A stretch of DNA of 64,000 nucleotides from Bacteriovoracaceae bacterium UBA6153 (lineage in GTDB: Bacteria > Bdellovibrionota > Bacteriovoracia > Bacteriovoracales > Bacteriovoracaceae): NCBI GenBank assembly GCA_002428265.1, contig DIUR01000010.1, forward strand, positions 20,762-84,761, read 5' to 3'. The translations under genes and the position numbers were made by a program. Positions 27,607-36,091 of this stretch are shown here, one piece after another. A model generated the notes under the pieces. That model had not been told where the DNA came from. It saw nothing but the letters and a program-made list of their open reading frames with translations, and ran no database searches. How positions within the stretch are numbered: position 1 is the first letter of the stretch; each line of letters starts with the position of its first letter.

Positions 27607-28020
27607 ATGAAAGTAAAAATCAGTGAAGAAACGCAACGTATGCTCATGCTGTTAAAGCTTGATGCCAAAAGATTATTTGAGCGAATCAAATACAGATCTC
27701 CAGAATACATGTACGAATTTTCACTTAAGCGCACGAGAGATCATTTCCCTGCGGTGTTTACGAATCGTTATGATTCAACCACTATCAGAGATCTTTTGTT
27801 GTGCGGACAAGAGGTGATCGTCGGTCTTGATAATTTTTATTCAAGAGTCGATGAGATGCGCTGGTATTTAAACCATACTCAAGACATGCCCAACAGAGTG
27901 GAAGACAAAGTTCAGGCGCACGTAAGAGATTTAGAAAAGTTATTCGAGACATTGAATTTATATATAGACGTAGAAATGGGCCTTATCAAAGAACAAACGA
28001 ATCATGAAACAGACAATTAA
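27607..28020 (+). CDS. Small cytoplasmic helical protein of unknown function
   Basis: The 137-residue product is charged and largely helical, without a signal peptide or recognised domain. Notable stretches are MLLKLDAKRLFERIKYRSPE and a C-terminal helix (RVEDKVQAHVRDLEKLFETL) that could form a coiled coil. The start has no Shine-Dalgarno sequence, and a TATACT box lies 9 nt upstream. Its end overlaps the next gene by 17 nt in another frame, which suggests coupling with the secreted protein that follows. Confidence 0.65.
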   Translation: MKVKISEETQRMLMLLKLDAKRLFERIKYRSPEYMYEFSLKRTRDHFPAVFTNRYDSTTIRDLLLCGQEVIVGLDNFYSRVDEMRWYLNHTQDMPNRVEDKVQAHVRDLEKLFETLNLYIDVEMGLIKEQTNHETDN

Positions 28021-28513
28021 TATCGTAGCATTTTTTTTCGTACTCTCTATCCCGTTTGCACTATCTTCGCAGACGAGAAAAGCTATTCCTGCGGGAAGAT
28101 ATGAAGCTCTGTCGGGAGTGAAGAACTCAAGAAGTGTAAAGAGCACAGATTCAATCAACGATAAGAAAGATTCTACAACTTTGTTTTGGAATGAAGTTCT
28201 CAATCACATGCCAGAAAATACTCAGAACCTTTCATATTTTGCGACAGGGAAGATGGATGAATTTTCAAGCTCTCTTCTTGTCAACAAAGGTTTAAAGGCC
28301 TCTAAGAAGATTGGAGCTGGCACAAACATTATCTTTAGCGATGATTTAAACCGCGACCGTGAGATCTTTAAAAATCTCAAGAATAAAAATAACCTAGTAG
28401 TTTTGAAAGACTCTCATCAGCTTAAAGATGTAATGACTTCATTAAATCAGTTTGAAGTTCTTCTTTATCAAGCAGAAGATCAAAGCAATTACTTCCTGCT
28501 AAAATTAAAATAA
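28004..28513 (+). CDS. Secreted protein of unknown function
   Basis: This 169-residue protein has a signal peptide (INIVAFFFVLSIPFALSSQ) followed by a basic, Ser-rich mature part with no cysteine and no recognised domain. The second half alternates short strands and helices (NLSYFATGKMDEF, TNIIFSDDLNRDR, NLVVLKDSHQLKD, VLLYQAEDQSNYF). The start overlaps the end of the preceding gene. Part of a run of orphan exported proteins between the metalloprotease and the peptide importer. Confidence 0.65.
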   Translation: MKQTINIVAFFFVLSIPFALSSQTRKAIPAGRYEALSGVKNSRSVKSTDSINDKKDSTTLFWNEVLNHMPENTQNLSYFATGKMDEFSSSLLVNKGLKASKKIGAGTNIIFSDDLNRDREIFKNLKNKNNLVVLKDSHQLKDVMTSLNQFEVLLYQAEDQSNYFLLKLK

Positions 28514-28549
28514 ATAACTAACTCAGTTGCTCAAGTATAATCTTCCTTC

Positions 28550-28578
28550 TGGACGAAAATTCAATCCGTCCTGATAAT
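28550..28578 (+). promoter_or_regulatory. Candidate leaderless promoter
   Basis: TGGACG (28550-28555), a 17-nt spacer and GATAAT (28573-28578) lie exactly 6 nt before the ATG at 28585. The hexamers match consensus at 4 and 5 of 6 bases. Confidence 0.5.
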
Positions 28579-28584
28579 AGATCT

Positions 28585-29271
28585 ATGAGTTTAATTTTAA
28601 AGATCATTCCAGTTATTATGCTGCTTGTTTCAACGAGTGCGTTTTCTGCACTTTCAGAAGATGGATTTTTTTCGGGAAGAATTTCTAAAATCAATCGCGA
28701 AATCTCTGTCGTCAGAATCAAAGTTGATTTCGACAACATCAAATACATTAACGTCAAAGACAAGCTCGAATTTTGGGATGAAAAAAACAGTACATTAAAA
28801 TGTAAGAGTTACGTCATCGGCAGAACGTCTGATTATATTTTATTAAAACTTCCAGACATGAAGTACTGTGAGCAGAATCTCTATTTCACCACCGGGGCCT
28901 ATTTTAAGTTCTTCAGTGAAGACTTAAAGAATAATGTCAGCATGGGCCGTGAAGTGGTAGGGATACTTATTAAAAAACGCATGGCAGTTCAAGGCCAGAT
29001 GGATGTTCGAAATAAAGAAATTCAGGGCCACATGGATAGGGTAGGCTCTCTCAATGCGCGTTATCAAACACTCCGCGAAAAACTAGAGCAAGAGTGGCAA
29101 AAGGAACTCCATGCTTTAGACGAGGACAGGACATACTCTCTAAGGTCTTATAAAGATTTAGAACGCCGCCGTGATGAGATTGATCAAAAGCTTGAACAGT
29201 ATAAGCTCAAAGATGAGAATCTCACTCTCGATCGCTGGTCTCTAGACTCTAACCTGTATTTCAAAAAATAA
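28585..29271 (+). CDS. Secreted coiled-coil protein of unknown function
   Basis: The 228-residue product has a signal peptide (LKIIPVIMLLVSTSAFSA), then a compact beta-rich domain of about 100 residues with two cysteines (LKCKSYV, KYCEQNL), then a long charged helix (from GREVVGILIKKRMAVQGQ to KLEQYKLKDENL) likely to form a coiled coil. No family is recognised. No Shine-Dalgarno sequence precedes the ATG; a promoter-like pair ends 6 nt upstream, so the mRNA may be leaderless. The coiled coil suggests a structural role in the periplasm or envelope. Confidence 0.68.
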   Translation: MSLILKIIPVIMLLVSTSAFSALSEDGFFSGRISKINREISVVRIKVDFDNIKYINVKDKLEFWDEKNSTLKCKSYVIGRTSDYILLKLPDMKYCEQNLYFTTGAYFKFFSEDLKNNVSMGREVVGILIKKRMAVQGQMDVRNKEIQGHMDRVGSLNARYQTLREKLEQEWQKELHALDEDRTYSLRSYKDLERRRDEIDQKLEQYKLKDENLTLDRWSLDSNLYFKK

Positions 29272-29330
29272 TTGAACTCAGGACACTTCTATTCTAAGCT
29301 GTATTAATTTTTTAAAAGGTGGGAAATACT

Positions 29331-30956
29331 ATGAAAAAGTGTGTAATTGCTCTTTCTTTTTTGCTTGGTGCCATGAATGCACATGCAATCGGAAATCCTA
29401 ATGCTCCATTCGGTGGAGAGTTCAAAAACAATCTCGGACAGGCCCCTACAACATTAAATCCTCTTAGCTCTTCAGATGCTTATGCAAGTGAAGTTCAATC
29501 GATGATTATGGAAGGACTTCTTACTAGAAATACAGACACGAGAGAGTGGGAGCCAGCTCTTGCAAAAGAATGGACGATTTCAAAAGACCAAAAAGTTTTT
29601 GAGTTCACACTGAGAGACGGAGTGAAGTGGCATGATGGAAAACCTCTTACTATTGAAGACGTTAAGTTTTCTTTTGATGCGATCATGGATCCAAAAGATA
29701 AATATAAAACATCTCACTTAAAGCCTTATTACGAAAACATTAAGTCTGTAGAAATCAGCGGACCAAATAAAATTAAGTTCACAGTAGGAACTCCATACTT
29801 CAACAACTTTTCTGTTGCTGCTGGTTTAACTGTTGTTCCAATGCACTTATATAAAAACCCAAGTAAAGAGCAAGAAAAAGTTCTTAACAGAACGCTTGTT
29901 GGTACTGGGCCATACATGTTGAAAGAGTTCGATCGCTCGAAAAGAATTTTATTAACAGCAAACCCAAACTGGTGGGGAAGAAGTATTCCTTCAATGAAAG
30001 GGATTCATAATTTCCAAACAATCAATTTACGTTTTATCCAGGATTCAACTATTGGTATCCGTTCATTAGAAAATGGTGAGATTGATTTCTTGGGTCTACA
30101 GCCAGATGAATACCAACAAAAAGCAGTTGGTCCAAAATGGGGAAAAAGTGTAAAGAAAGTTAAAGCTGAAAACAAGCAGGTTACTGGATACACTTTTGTT
30201 GGATTTAACCTTACAAACCCAATGTTTAAATCTGTTAAAACCAGAGAAGCAATGGTTCACCTTTTCAACAGAAAAAACATTATTGAAAAACTATTTTTCA
30301 ATCTTTCAACTCCTGCGACTGGGCCTTTATACCCAGCTAGTGATTATGCTGATTCAAGTGTGAAGCCAATTGAGTTCGATCCAGCTCTTGCTCTTAAAAA
30401 ATTAAATGAAGACGGATGGAAAGATACTGATGGGGATAGAATCCTTGATAAAATGATCGATGGTAAGAAAGTAAAGTTAAGCTTCACTATTCTTGAACCA
30501 CTTCCTGATTATGTTAGATACTTAACAGGATTCCAACAGGACGCTAAGAAAGCAGGTGTTGATGTTCAGATTAAAGTCGTTGAGTGGAACGCGTTCATTA
30601 AACTTCTTGATGAAAGAAAATTCGAAGCAGTAAGACTTGCTTGGGGTGGTGGGGACCTTGACTGGGATCCAAAACAAATCTGGCACTCAGATTCAATTGC
30701 AAACTCAGGATCAAACTTCGTAAGCTACAGCAACCCAAAAGTTGATAAACTTATTGATGAATCTCGTGTTGTAATGGATAAAAAAGTTAGAATCACGAAA
30801 CTTCGCGAAGTTTACAGAACGATCGCTGCTGATGTTCCTTATATCTTTTTATTTAGCAATAAATACAGACTCTATGGCCACTCTGAAAGAATGGGCAGAG
30901 AGAAAGATGCATACACTTATGGTGTAGGTACTGATTACTGGTGGATTGCAAAATAA
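29331..30956 (+). CDS. Peptide ABC transporter substrate-binding protein (SBP_bac_5)
   Basis: The product (about 541 residues) is a family-5 periplasmic binding protein, like DppA/OppA. It has a signal peptide (MKKCVIALSFLLGAMNAHA), then TLNPLSSSDAYASEVQSMIM, EWTISKDQKVFEFTLRDGVK and WHDGKPLTIEDVKFSFDAIM, all standard for this family. It captures peptides in the periplasm for the two permeases encoded next. AGGTGG lies before the ATG at 29331, which I prefer to the GTG at 29319. The substrate could be di- or oligopeptides. Confidence 0.92.
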   Translation: MKKCVIALSFLLGAMNAHAIGNPNAPFGGEFKNNLGQAPTTLNPLSSSDAYASEVQSMIMEGLLTRNTDTREWEPALAKEWTISKDQKVFEFTLRDGVKWHDGKPLTIEDVKFSFDAIMDPKDKYKTSHLKPYYENIKSVEISGPNKIKFTVGTPYFNNFSVAAGLTVVPMHLYKNPSKEQEKVLNRTLVGTGPYMLKEFDRSKRILLTANPNWWGRSIPSMKGIHNFQTINLRFIQDSTIGIRSLENGEIDFLGLQPDEYQQKAVGPKWGKSVKKVKAENKQVTGYTFVGFNLTNPMFKSVKTREAMVHLFNRKNIIEKLFFNLSTPATGPLYPASDYADSSVKPIEFDPALALKKLNEDGWKDTDGDRILDKMIDGKKVKLSFTILEPLPDYVRYLTGFQQDAKKAGVDVQIKVVEWNAFIKLLDERKFEAVRLAWGGGDLDWDPKQIWHSDSIANSGSNFVSYSNPKVDKLIDESRVVMDKKVRITKLREVYRTIAADVPYIFLFSNKYRLYGHSERMGREKDAYTYGVGTDYWWIAK

Positions 30957-30971
30957 TTAAGAGGTTTTCCT

Positions 30972-32009
30972 TTGTTTACTTATATTTTAAAAAGATTATT
31001 GATAATGATCCCAACTCTGCTTGGGGTCACTATCGTTACGTTTGCCATTATCAATCTTGCCCCTGGTAGCCCAATCGAGCAGCGAATTCAGCAAATGAAA
31101 TTCGGTGGAATGGGTGGTGAAAGCGGCGGTGGCGGGCACGGTGGAGACAATAAAAGCTCTGCTGTTAGTGAAGAAGTTATTGAAGCGCTTAAAAAGCAGT
31201 ATGGTTTTGATAAACCAGTTCATATCCGTTACTTGATTTGGTTGAAGAATCTTTCAAGATTAGATTTCGGTGAGAGCTTTACTTATGAAGAGCCAGTTAT
31301 CGATGTTATCACCAGTAAGTTTCCGGTCTCATTGCAGTTCGGAGTTGTGTCACTGATTATGTCGTATCTTGTTTCTATTATTCTTGGAGTTGCCAAGGCC
31401 GTTAAGCACGGGAGCTCTTTCGACTACGTCACGAGCTTTTTACTCTTTGTCTTTTATTCGATACCAGGATTCATGCTCGCCATTCTCCTTATTGTTTATT
31501 TCGCCGGTGGAAGTTTTTATGACTGGTTTCCGATGGGAAATCTTTATTCAGATAACTACTATGATCTAACGACATGGGGAAAAATTACGGACAGGCTACA
31601 TCACTTTGTGTTGCCGCTAATTTGTTACATGATTGGATCATTTACCATTTTAACAATGCTTATGAAGAACTCTCTTCTTGATGAAGTTAAGAGAGACTAT
31701 ATTCGTACTGCTCGTGCTAAAGGCCTGTCAGAGAAAGTTGTTTATCTAAAACATGCTTTAAGAAATGCCCTTATTCCTATTGTTACTGGGATTGGTGGAT
31801 TCGTATCAGTATTCTTCGCCGGAGCTCTTTTACTTGAAATTATTTTCCAGTTAGATGGAATTGGTCTTCTAAGTTATAAGTCTATTCTTCAAAGAGATTA
31901 TAACGTCATCATGGGTCTGATCTTTATTCAAAGTTTATTGATGTTGATTGGTAACCTGTTGAGTGACTTGGCTTATGTAATTGTTGACCCAAGGATTGAT
32001 TTCAAATGA
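30972..32009 (+). CDS. Peptide ABC transporter permease, DppB/OppB type
   Basis: The 345-residue protein is the first permease of the importer. It begins with MFTYILKRLLIMIPTLLGVT, typical of DppB, and has the EAA-loop region DYIRTARAKGLSEKVV and the closing VDPRIDF. About six membrane helices are seen. A Gly-rich insert (GGMGGESGGGGHGGDNK, near 45-61) sits in the first periplasmic loop and is not usual for the family. Translation starts at TTG 30972 with AAGAGG 7 nt upstream. The stop overlaps the next start as ATGA. Confidence 0.92.
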   Translation: MFTYILKRLLIMIPTLLGVTIVTFAIINLAPGSPIEQRIQQMKFGGMGGESGGGGHGGDNKSSAVSEEVIEALKKQYGFDKPVHIRYLIWLKNLSRLDFGESFTYEEPVIDVITSKFPVSLQFGVVSLIMSYLVSIILGVAKAVKHGSSFDYVTSFLLFVFYSIPGFMLAILLIVYFAGGSFYDWFPMGNLYSDNYYDLTTWGKITDRLHHFVLPLICYMIGSFTILTMLMKNSLLDEVKRDYIRTARAKGLSEKVVYLKHALRNALIPIVTGIGGFVSVFFAGALLLEIIFQLDGIGLLSYKSILQRDYNVIMGLIFIQSLLMLIGNLLSDLAYVIVDPRIDFK

Positions 32010-33025
32010 TTGATAAATACATAAAGAATGAATTAACTCGCAAGCGCTGGAAGATTTTCAAAAAAAGTAAAGCAGCTGTTTTTTCATCGATACTACTTTT
32101 TCTTTTAGTTTTAGCTACAGTTGTGTCGCCGTTTATTGCTAACAGCAGACCTATTATTGTTAAGTATCATGGCTCAACTTACTTTCCTATTTTCAAAGAC
32201 TACAATACTGAAGACTTAGGTATAACAGACTCAATGGATGTTGATTACCGCGCTTTAAAAATGGAAAACGGTGATTATGCCCTATGGCCTATCATCCAAT
32301 GGGACCCATATGAGAGTAATGCGAAAGTAGAGTACTATCCATCACCTCCAAGCCAAGAGAATCTCTTTGGAACAGATGATAGAGGAAGAGATGTTTTCAC
32401 CAGACTTCTTTATGGATTCAAATACAGTTTCGTGTACGCAATCGCTGTATGGTTCATCTCTCTTTCAATCGGAACACTTCTGGGCGGGATCATGGGGTAC
32501 TACGGAGGAAAAGTAGACTTCGTAGGACAAAGAATTGTTGAAGTTTTAAGTACTGTGCCTCAGTTTTTCTTATTGATTATTTTAATTTCGATTTTCTCAC
32601 CATCACTATTTATGCTGATTGCGATCTCATGTATTTTTGCATGGATTAGTATTTCTTATTATGTGCGTGGAGAGTTTTTAAAAAATAGAAATCGCGAGTT
32701 CGTTGAAGCAGCGAAGTCTCTTGGAGCTTCTGACTTAAAAATTATTTTTAAGCACATTCTTCCAAATTCACTGACTCCGATTATTACTTTTGCACCATTT
32801 ACCATTGCCGCTGAAATCGTGGGCCTAGCTGCTCTTGATTATCTGGGTTTTGGTTTACAAGTTCCTACACCAAGCTGGGGAGAGTTACTTGCTCAAGCTC
32901 AAAAGAACTATACGATTGCCTGGTGGCTTGCCGTCTATCCTTCTCTTGCACTATTTACAGTGCTTACACTTCTGAACCTTATTGGCCAAGGAGTAAGAGA
33001 TGCGATGGACCCGAACATGACTTAA
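32006..33025 (+). CDS. Peptide ABC transporter permease, DppC/OppC type
   Basis: This 339-residue protein is the second permease. It has an N-terminal helix (AAVFSSILLFLLVLATVVSPF), a long periplasmic segment of roughly 90 residues, the GTDDRGRDVFTRLLYGFKYS block typical of DppC, and the EAA loop REFVEAAKSLGASDLKIIF. The C-terminus LLNLIGQGVRDAMDPNM is also standard. The start overlaps the preceding stop by 4 nt. No ATPase gene (DppD/DppF) follows; the next gene is convergent, so the energy-coupling subunits must be encoded elsewhere. Confidence 0.92.
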   Translation: MIDKYIKNELTRKRWKIFKKSKAAVFSSILLFLLVLATVVSPFIANSRPIIVKYHGSTYFPIFKDYNTEDLGITDSMDVDYRALKMENGDYALWPIIQWDPYESNAKVEYYPSPPSQENLFGTDDRGRDVFTRLLYGFKYSFVYAIAVWFISLSIGTLLGGIMGYYGGKVDFVGQRIVEVLSTVPQFFLLIILISIFSPSLFMLIAISCIFAWISISYYVRGEFLKNRNREFVEAAKSLGASDLKIIFKHILPNSLTPIITFAPFTIAAEIVGLAALDYLGFGLQVPTPSWGELLAQAQKNYTIAWWLAVYPSLALFTVLTLLNLIGQGVRDAMDPNMT

Positions 33026-33034
33026 AAGTTTTTA

Positions 33035-33070
33035 CTGTAGGGGTTAAAAGAAATATTTTACCCCTACGGT
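33035..33070. repeat. Long hairpin between convergent genes
   Basis: GTAGGGGTTAAAA at 33037-33049 pairs with TTTTACCCCTAC at 33056-33067 with one bulged base, and flanking bases extend the stem. It covers the last codons of btuB. There is no T tract on either side, so it is a weak intrinsic terminator at best; it could stop or protect both transcripts. Confidence 0.5.
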
Positions 33071-34852
33071 CATAATTCTTCCGCCCGTTCCAAATCCTGC
33101 TACGTCTTCATACTCTTTATCTAAAATATTTCTGACCTTCGCATAAGTTTGAAGCCTTTCATTCATGTCTACTGAGTACTCTGCATGAAAGATCATGTAA
33201 CTTGGAAGACTCACATTATTTCCGGCATTGTCGACATCCGGTCTCTTTCCCGTAAAGTCTGCTTGAAAATTAATAAACTGATTATCAGCTTTGTGATTAA
33301 GAGCGATTTTCGCATTGATATTAGGCCTTCTCGCGAGTTTTTGCCTTGCCGTCATGTCTTTGGCCGAGAGCAAGGTTGCTGCCAGATCTACACTGGTTTC
33401 AGGAGAGATTTGTGTGGCAAAAATATTCTCAACACCGATAATTCTAGCTCTTCCAGCATTGCGATTTACAAAAGTTACCGGCTCATAACTGTGTCTATTA
33501 TCTATTTCTGTATAAAAAAGTGTCGAGGTGTTTTTATGGATAGCAAAGTATGTCTCAAACCCCAATTCGGCCGTCTGGCTTTTTTCCGGTTCAAGATTTT
33601 TGTTTCCATAATTTACATCATACAGCTGAAATAAACTCGGGGCCCTAAATCCTGTTGAGTAACTAAGTTTAATAAGAGAAATATCAAAATTGTGAAGAAA
33701 AGCTGCTTTGTAAGTAAAGTGCTCTCCAAAATATTTATTGCTGTCGACTCTGGCACCTAGATTAAAAACATTCGATTCAAGCTCATAACGATTATAAAGA
33801 AAGAAGCTAGTGTTCTCGTTATAGTTTCCATCTCTGTCGCTTTCATGTTGATAATCGAGATTAATATTTTGAGTTAATTTGTCAGTAGTGTATTGAGTAT
33901 GATTAATGGCGACAGTATCAAGTTCACCTTTATTTTTTGTAAGAGAGGCGGCCGGATTCAATGTATCAGCAAGAATATGTAGTTCTCTATAATGCAGACT
34001 CTTGGAATAGTTAATACTTGTTTCAGCTTTGTCCCAATTGTAAATGTAGCCAGCCTTCATAAAATGCTGCTGTGATTTTAAAAAATCATTTGGATCATCA
34101 CTGCCAGGGCCACCACCTTTATCAAGATCAGATTCATCGTAAACACCTCTGTAGTTTAAGGTAAATTCACCTAATGATCCTAAGGTTTGATTAAACCCAG
34201 CAGAGACCGTTGTTCTTTTTTCACCGTCATCTTCAAGACCAGGATGAGCTGCGGAAAATCCTTTCGTCTTAAATTGATCAACACCGAGACTAAACGAATT
34301 TGTGTCAAACTTCTTTTGAAAATTTGCGGATGCATTGAAAGTGGCAAAAGTTCCATAATCAAATGTTGCTGATCCAGAATCTTTGTCACTCGCTTTTTTT
34401 GAAGTAATAAGAATCACTCCACCAATAGCATTTGATCCATATAAAAGACCTTGTGAGCCTTTTAAAATTTCAATTCTTTCAATGTTATTTAGACTCAATC
34501 GTCCTAAGTCAAACTGGCGTGTGGTATTGCTCGGATCATTCATAATGATTCCGTCGATAACAACTAAGGTGTGAGAAGAGTCACTTCCTCGCAAGAATAA
34601 ACTAGTATTCGCTCCAGGAGGACCTGATTGAGCAAGTTTTAAATCTGATTGAGAGGAAAAGAGCTCATTGATACTTGTGGCACGCTCAATTTCACTAGCT
34701 TCAAAAACTTTAATGTCAGAAGGGGACTTATCAAGTGAGCTCTTAATTCTATCAGCTCTTACGATAAGTGCACCATCATCAGCATAGGCATTAAAATGAA
34801 ATTGAAGGGTCAAGGCCATAAGGGGCAGTAGCGTGAATTTTTTCTCAAGCAT
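33044..34852 (-). CDS. btuB: TonB-dependent outer-membrane receptor, B12 type
   Basis: The product (about 602 residues) has a signal peptide (EKKFTLLPLMALTLQFHFNAYA), a plug domain (SLFLRGSDSSHTLVVIDGI and ERIEILKGSQGLLYGSNAIG) and a barrel ending in the aromatic VGVKYFF. It imports a bulky ligand across the outer membrane using TonB. BtuB is the best assignment, since a cobalamin riboswitch precedes the gene and btuFCD are divergent. A TonB box-like stretch (GALIVRADRI) follows the signal. I chose the ATG at 34852, with GGAGG just upstream; the longer frame would cover the riboswitch. Confidence 0.88.
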   Translation of the reverse strand: MLEKKFTLLPLMALTLQFHFNAYADDGALIVRADRIKSSLDKSPSDIKVFEASEIERATSINELFSSQSDLKLAQSGPPGANTSLFLRGSDSSHTLVVIDGIIMNDPSNTTRQFDLGRLSLNNIERIEILKGSQGLLYGSNAIGGVILITSKKASDKDSGSATFDYGTFATFNASANFQKKFDTNSFSLGVDQFKTKGFSAAHPGLEDDGEKRTTVSAGFNQTLGSLGEFTLNYRGVYDESDLDKGGGPGSDDPNDFLKSQQHFMKAGYIYNWDKAETSINYSKSLHYRELHILADTLNPAASLTKNKGELDTVAINHTQYTTDKLTQNINLDYQHESDRDGNYNENTSFFLYNRYELESNVFNLGARVDSNKYFGEHFTYKAAFLHNFDISLIKLSYSTGFRAPSLFQLYDVNYGNKNLEPEKSQTAELGFETYFAIHKNTSTLFYTEIDNRHSYEPVTFVNRNAGRARIIGVENIFATQISPETSVDLAATLLSAKDMTARQKLARRPNINAKIALNHKADNQFINFQADFTGKRPDVDNAGNNVSLPSYMIFHAEYSVDMNERLQTYAKVRNILDKEYEDVAGFGTGGRIMTVGVKYFF

Positions 34853-34873
34853 GATTCCTCCGCGGGTATAAGG

Positions 34874-34948
34874 AAGATAAAAATGGATCGGGCTATAACC
34901 GTTGCGGGACAGCGTTGGAGTTACACCAACTTCACTTGTTTTTATCTT
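34874..34948 (-). promoter_or_regulatory. Compact cobalamin riboswitch before btuB
   Basis: On the minus strand the leader has GTTGG-TGTAACT-CCAAC followed directly by GCTGTCCCGCAACGGT and then TATAGCCCGATCC. These match the conserved core of cobalamin riboswitches (GGTGnAAnTCC, CTGTCCCGCAACGGT, and a degenerate B12 box). A 10-bp outer stem, AAGATAAAAA at 34948-34939 with TTTTTATCTT at 34883-34874, closes the element. At about 75 nt it lacks the large side domain of classic elements and looks like the small class-II type. The btuB ribosome site (GGAGG) is 14 nt beyond, so B12 probably represses translation initiation. Confidence 0.8.
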
Positions 34949-34979
34949 TGAAGCTCTATTATTAAGGAATCCTTCTGGC

Positions 34980-35008
34980 TTTACAATAAAAATGCTCCGG
35001 CCTAGACT
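34980..35008 (+). promoter_or_regulatory. Candidate leaderless promoter of btuF
   Basis: TTTACA (34980-34985), 17 nt and TAGACT (35003-35008) lie exactly 6 nt before the ATG at 35015. The hexamers match consensus at 5 and 4 of 6 bases. It would leave the btuFCD mRNA without a leader, and thus without a riboswitch. Confidence 0.48.
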
Positions 35009-35014
35009 TTTTAG

Positions 35015-36091
35015 ATGATGAGAACACACTTTATAGTTTTATTTATGCTTTCAATAATCACTATAAGCGTGTGTAACGCTTCAGAGTGTGAGTCTGAAAA
35101 AGTACTCGAAGAATATAAACCTCGTTATGCAAAATTATTCTCTATTAAGTATTATAAAAATTTTAAAATTATCGAATCTAAAAACGACCGAATCTTAATT
35201 GGTGATAAAAAGTCATTAAACTGTAAAACCAAATTATTTATCATGACAGATAAGGCCAGTCGTTTTGTTGCGACTTCAACAACACATCTACCTTTTTTAA
35301 AAACCTTCAGGCTTGAAAAAAGTTTAGTTGGATTTCAAGGCGTGAAATATATCTATAACGAAGAGCTTAAAAAACAGCAGGTAAAAGATATTCACTTTCA
35401 ATTAAATGCAGAAGAGCTTCTTTCCCTGAAGCCAGATCTTGTGATGGCCTATTCTTCTAATTTAGCTAGTGAGAAAAGAATTAAAGACCTGAGAAAACTT
35501 AATGTTCCCATTGTTCTCAATAGGGACTTTGAAGAAACGCACCCGCTGGCCCGCGCTGAATGGATGGTTTTTTCTGCAGCTTTTTTCTCAAAAGACCAGG
35601 AAGCGAAAAAAGTCTTTATTGCTTTAGTTGATAATTACAATAGCATTAAGACAATCGCGATGAGAGAGGCCAGTGTGAAGCCTAAGATTCTGGTTGGTGA
35701 TATTCAAAATGGTAAATGGGCAACTTGTGGAGGAACTAGTGACCTGGCCATATTAATTGCAGACGCTGGCGGAGATTTGATTTTAAAAAGTGAGAGCCCA
35801 GAAACTCAGAATATTCCACTAGAGAAAATTCTTGCAGCAAAGATCACACCGCAGTACTGGCTTTCACAAAACACTTGGACATCCAAAAATGAATCTTTAA
35901 AAGACTCACGCTATGGGCAATTTAAAACGATTCCTCTTTATAACAATAATAATTTAGTGAATGTGAATGGCTTTAATGATTACTGGGAAACAGGTGTTTC
36001 AAGGCCAGATTTGCTATTGCAAGATCTCTACAATATTTTCACTTCACAAAAAAATCCCAATCAGAAACTGATATGGTATAAAAAATTATAA
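35015..36091 (+). CDS. btuF: Periplasmic B12-binding protein of the BtuCDF importer
   Basis: The 358-residue protein has a signal peptide (FIVLFMLSIITISVCNAS) and the helical-backbone binding-protein layout of the BtuF/FhuD group: KPDLVMAYSSNLAS in the first lobe, PLARAEWMVFSAAFF in the linker helix region, and LSQNTWTS in the second lobe. It would hand cobalamin to BtuC. Heme or iron-siderophore binding is possible for this family; the adjacent riboswitch-controlled btuB favours B12. Its end overlaps btuC (TAATG). Confidence 0.85.
   Translation: MMRTHFIVLFMLSIITISVCNASECESEKVLEEYKPRYAKLFSIKYYKNFKIIESKNDRILIGDKKSLNCKTKLFIMTDKASRFVATSTTHLPFLKTFRLEKSLVGFQGVKYIYNEELKKQQVKDIHFQLNAEELLSLKPDLVMAYSSNLASEKRIKDLRKLNVPIVLNRDFEETHPLARAEWMVFSAAFFSKDQEAKKVFIALVDNYNSIKTIAMREASVKPKILVGDIQNGKWATCGGTSDLAILIADAGGDLILKSESPETQNIPLEKILAAKITPQYWLSQNTWTSKNESLKDSRYGQFKTIPLYNNNNLVNVNGFNDYWETGVSRPDLLLQDLYNIFTSQKNPNQKLIWYKKL

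Noticed and set aside
34853..35029. N-terminal extension of btuB
   Set aside because: It would translate through the riboswitch and the promoter region, before the signal peptide. The ATG at 34852 has GGAGG.
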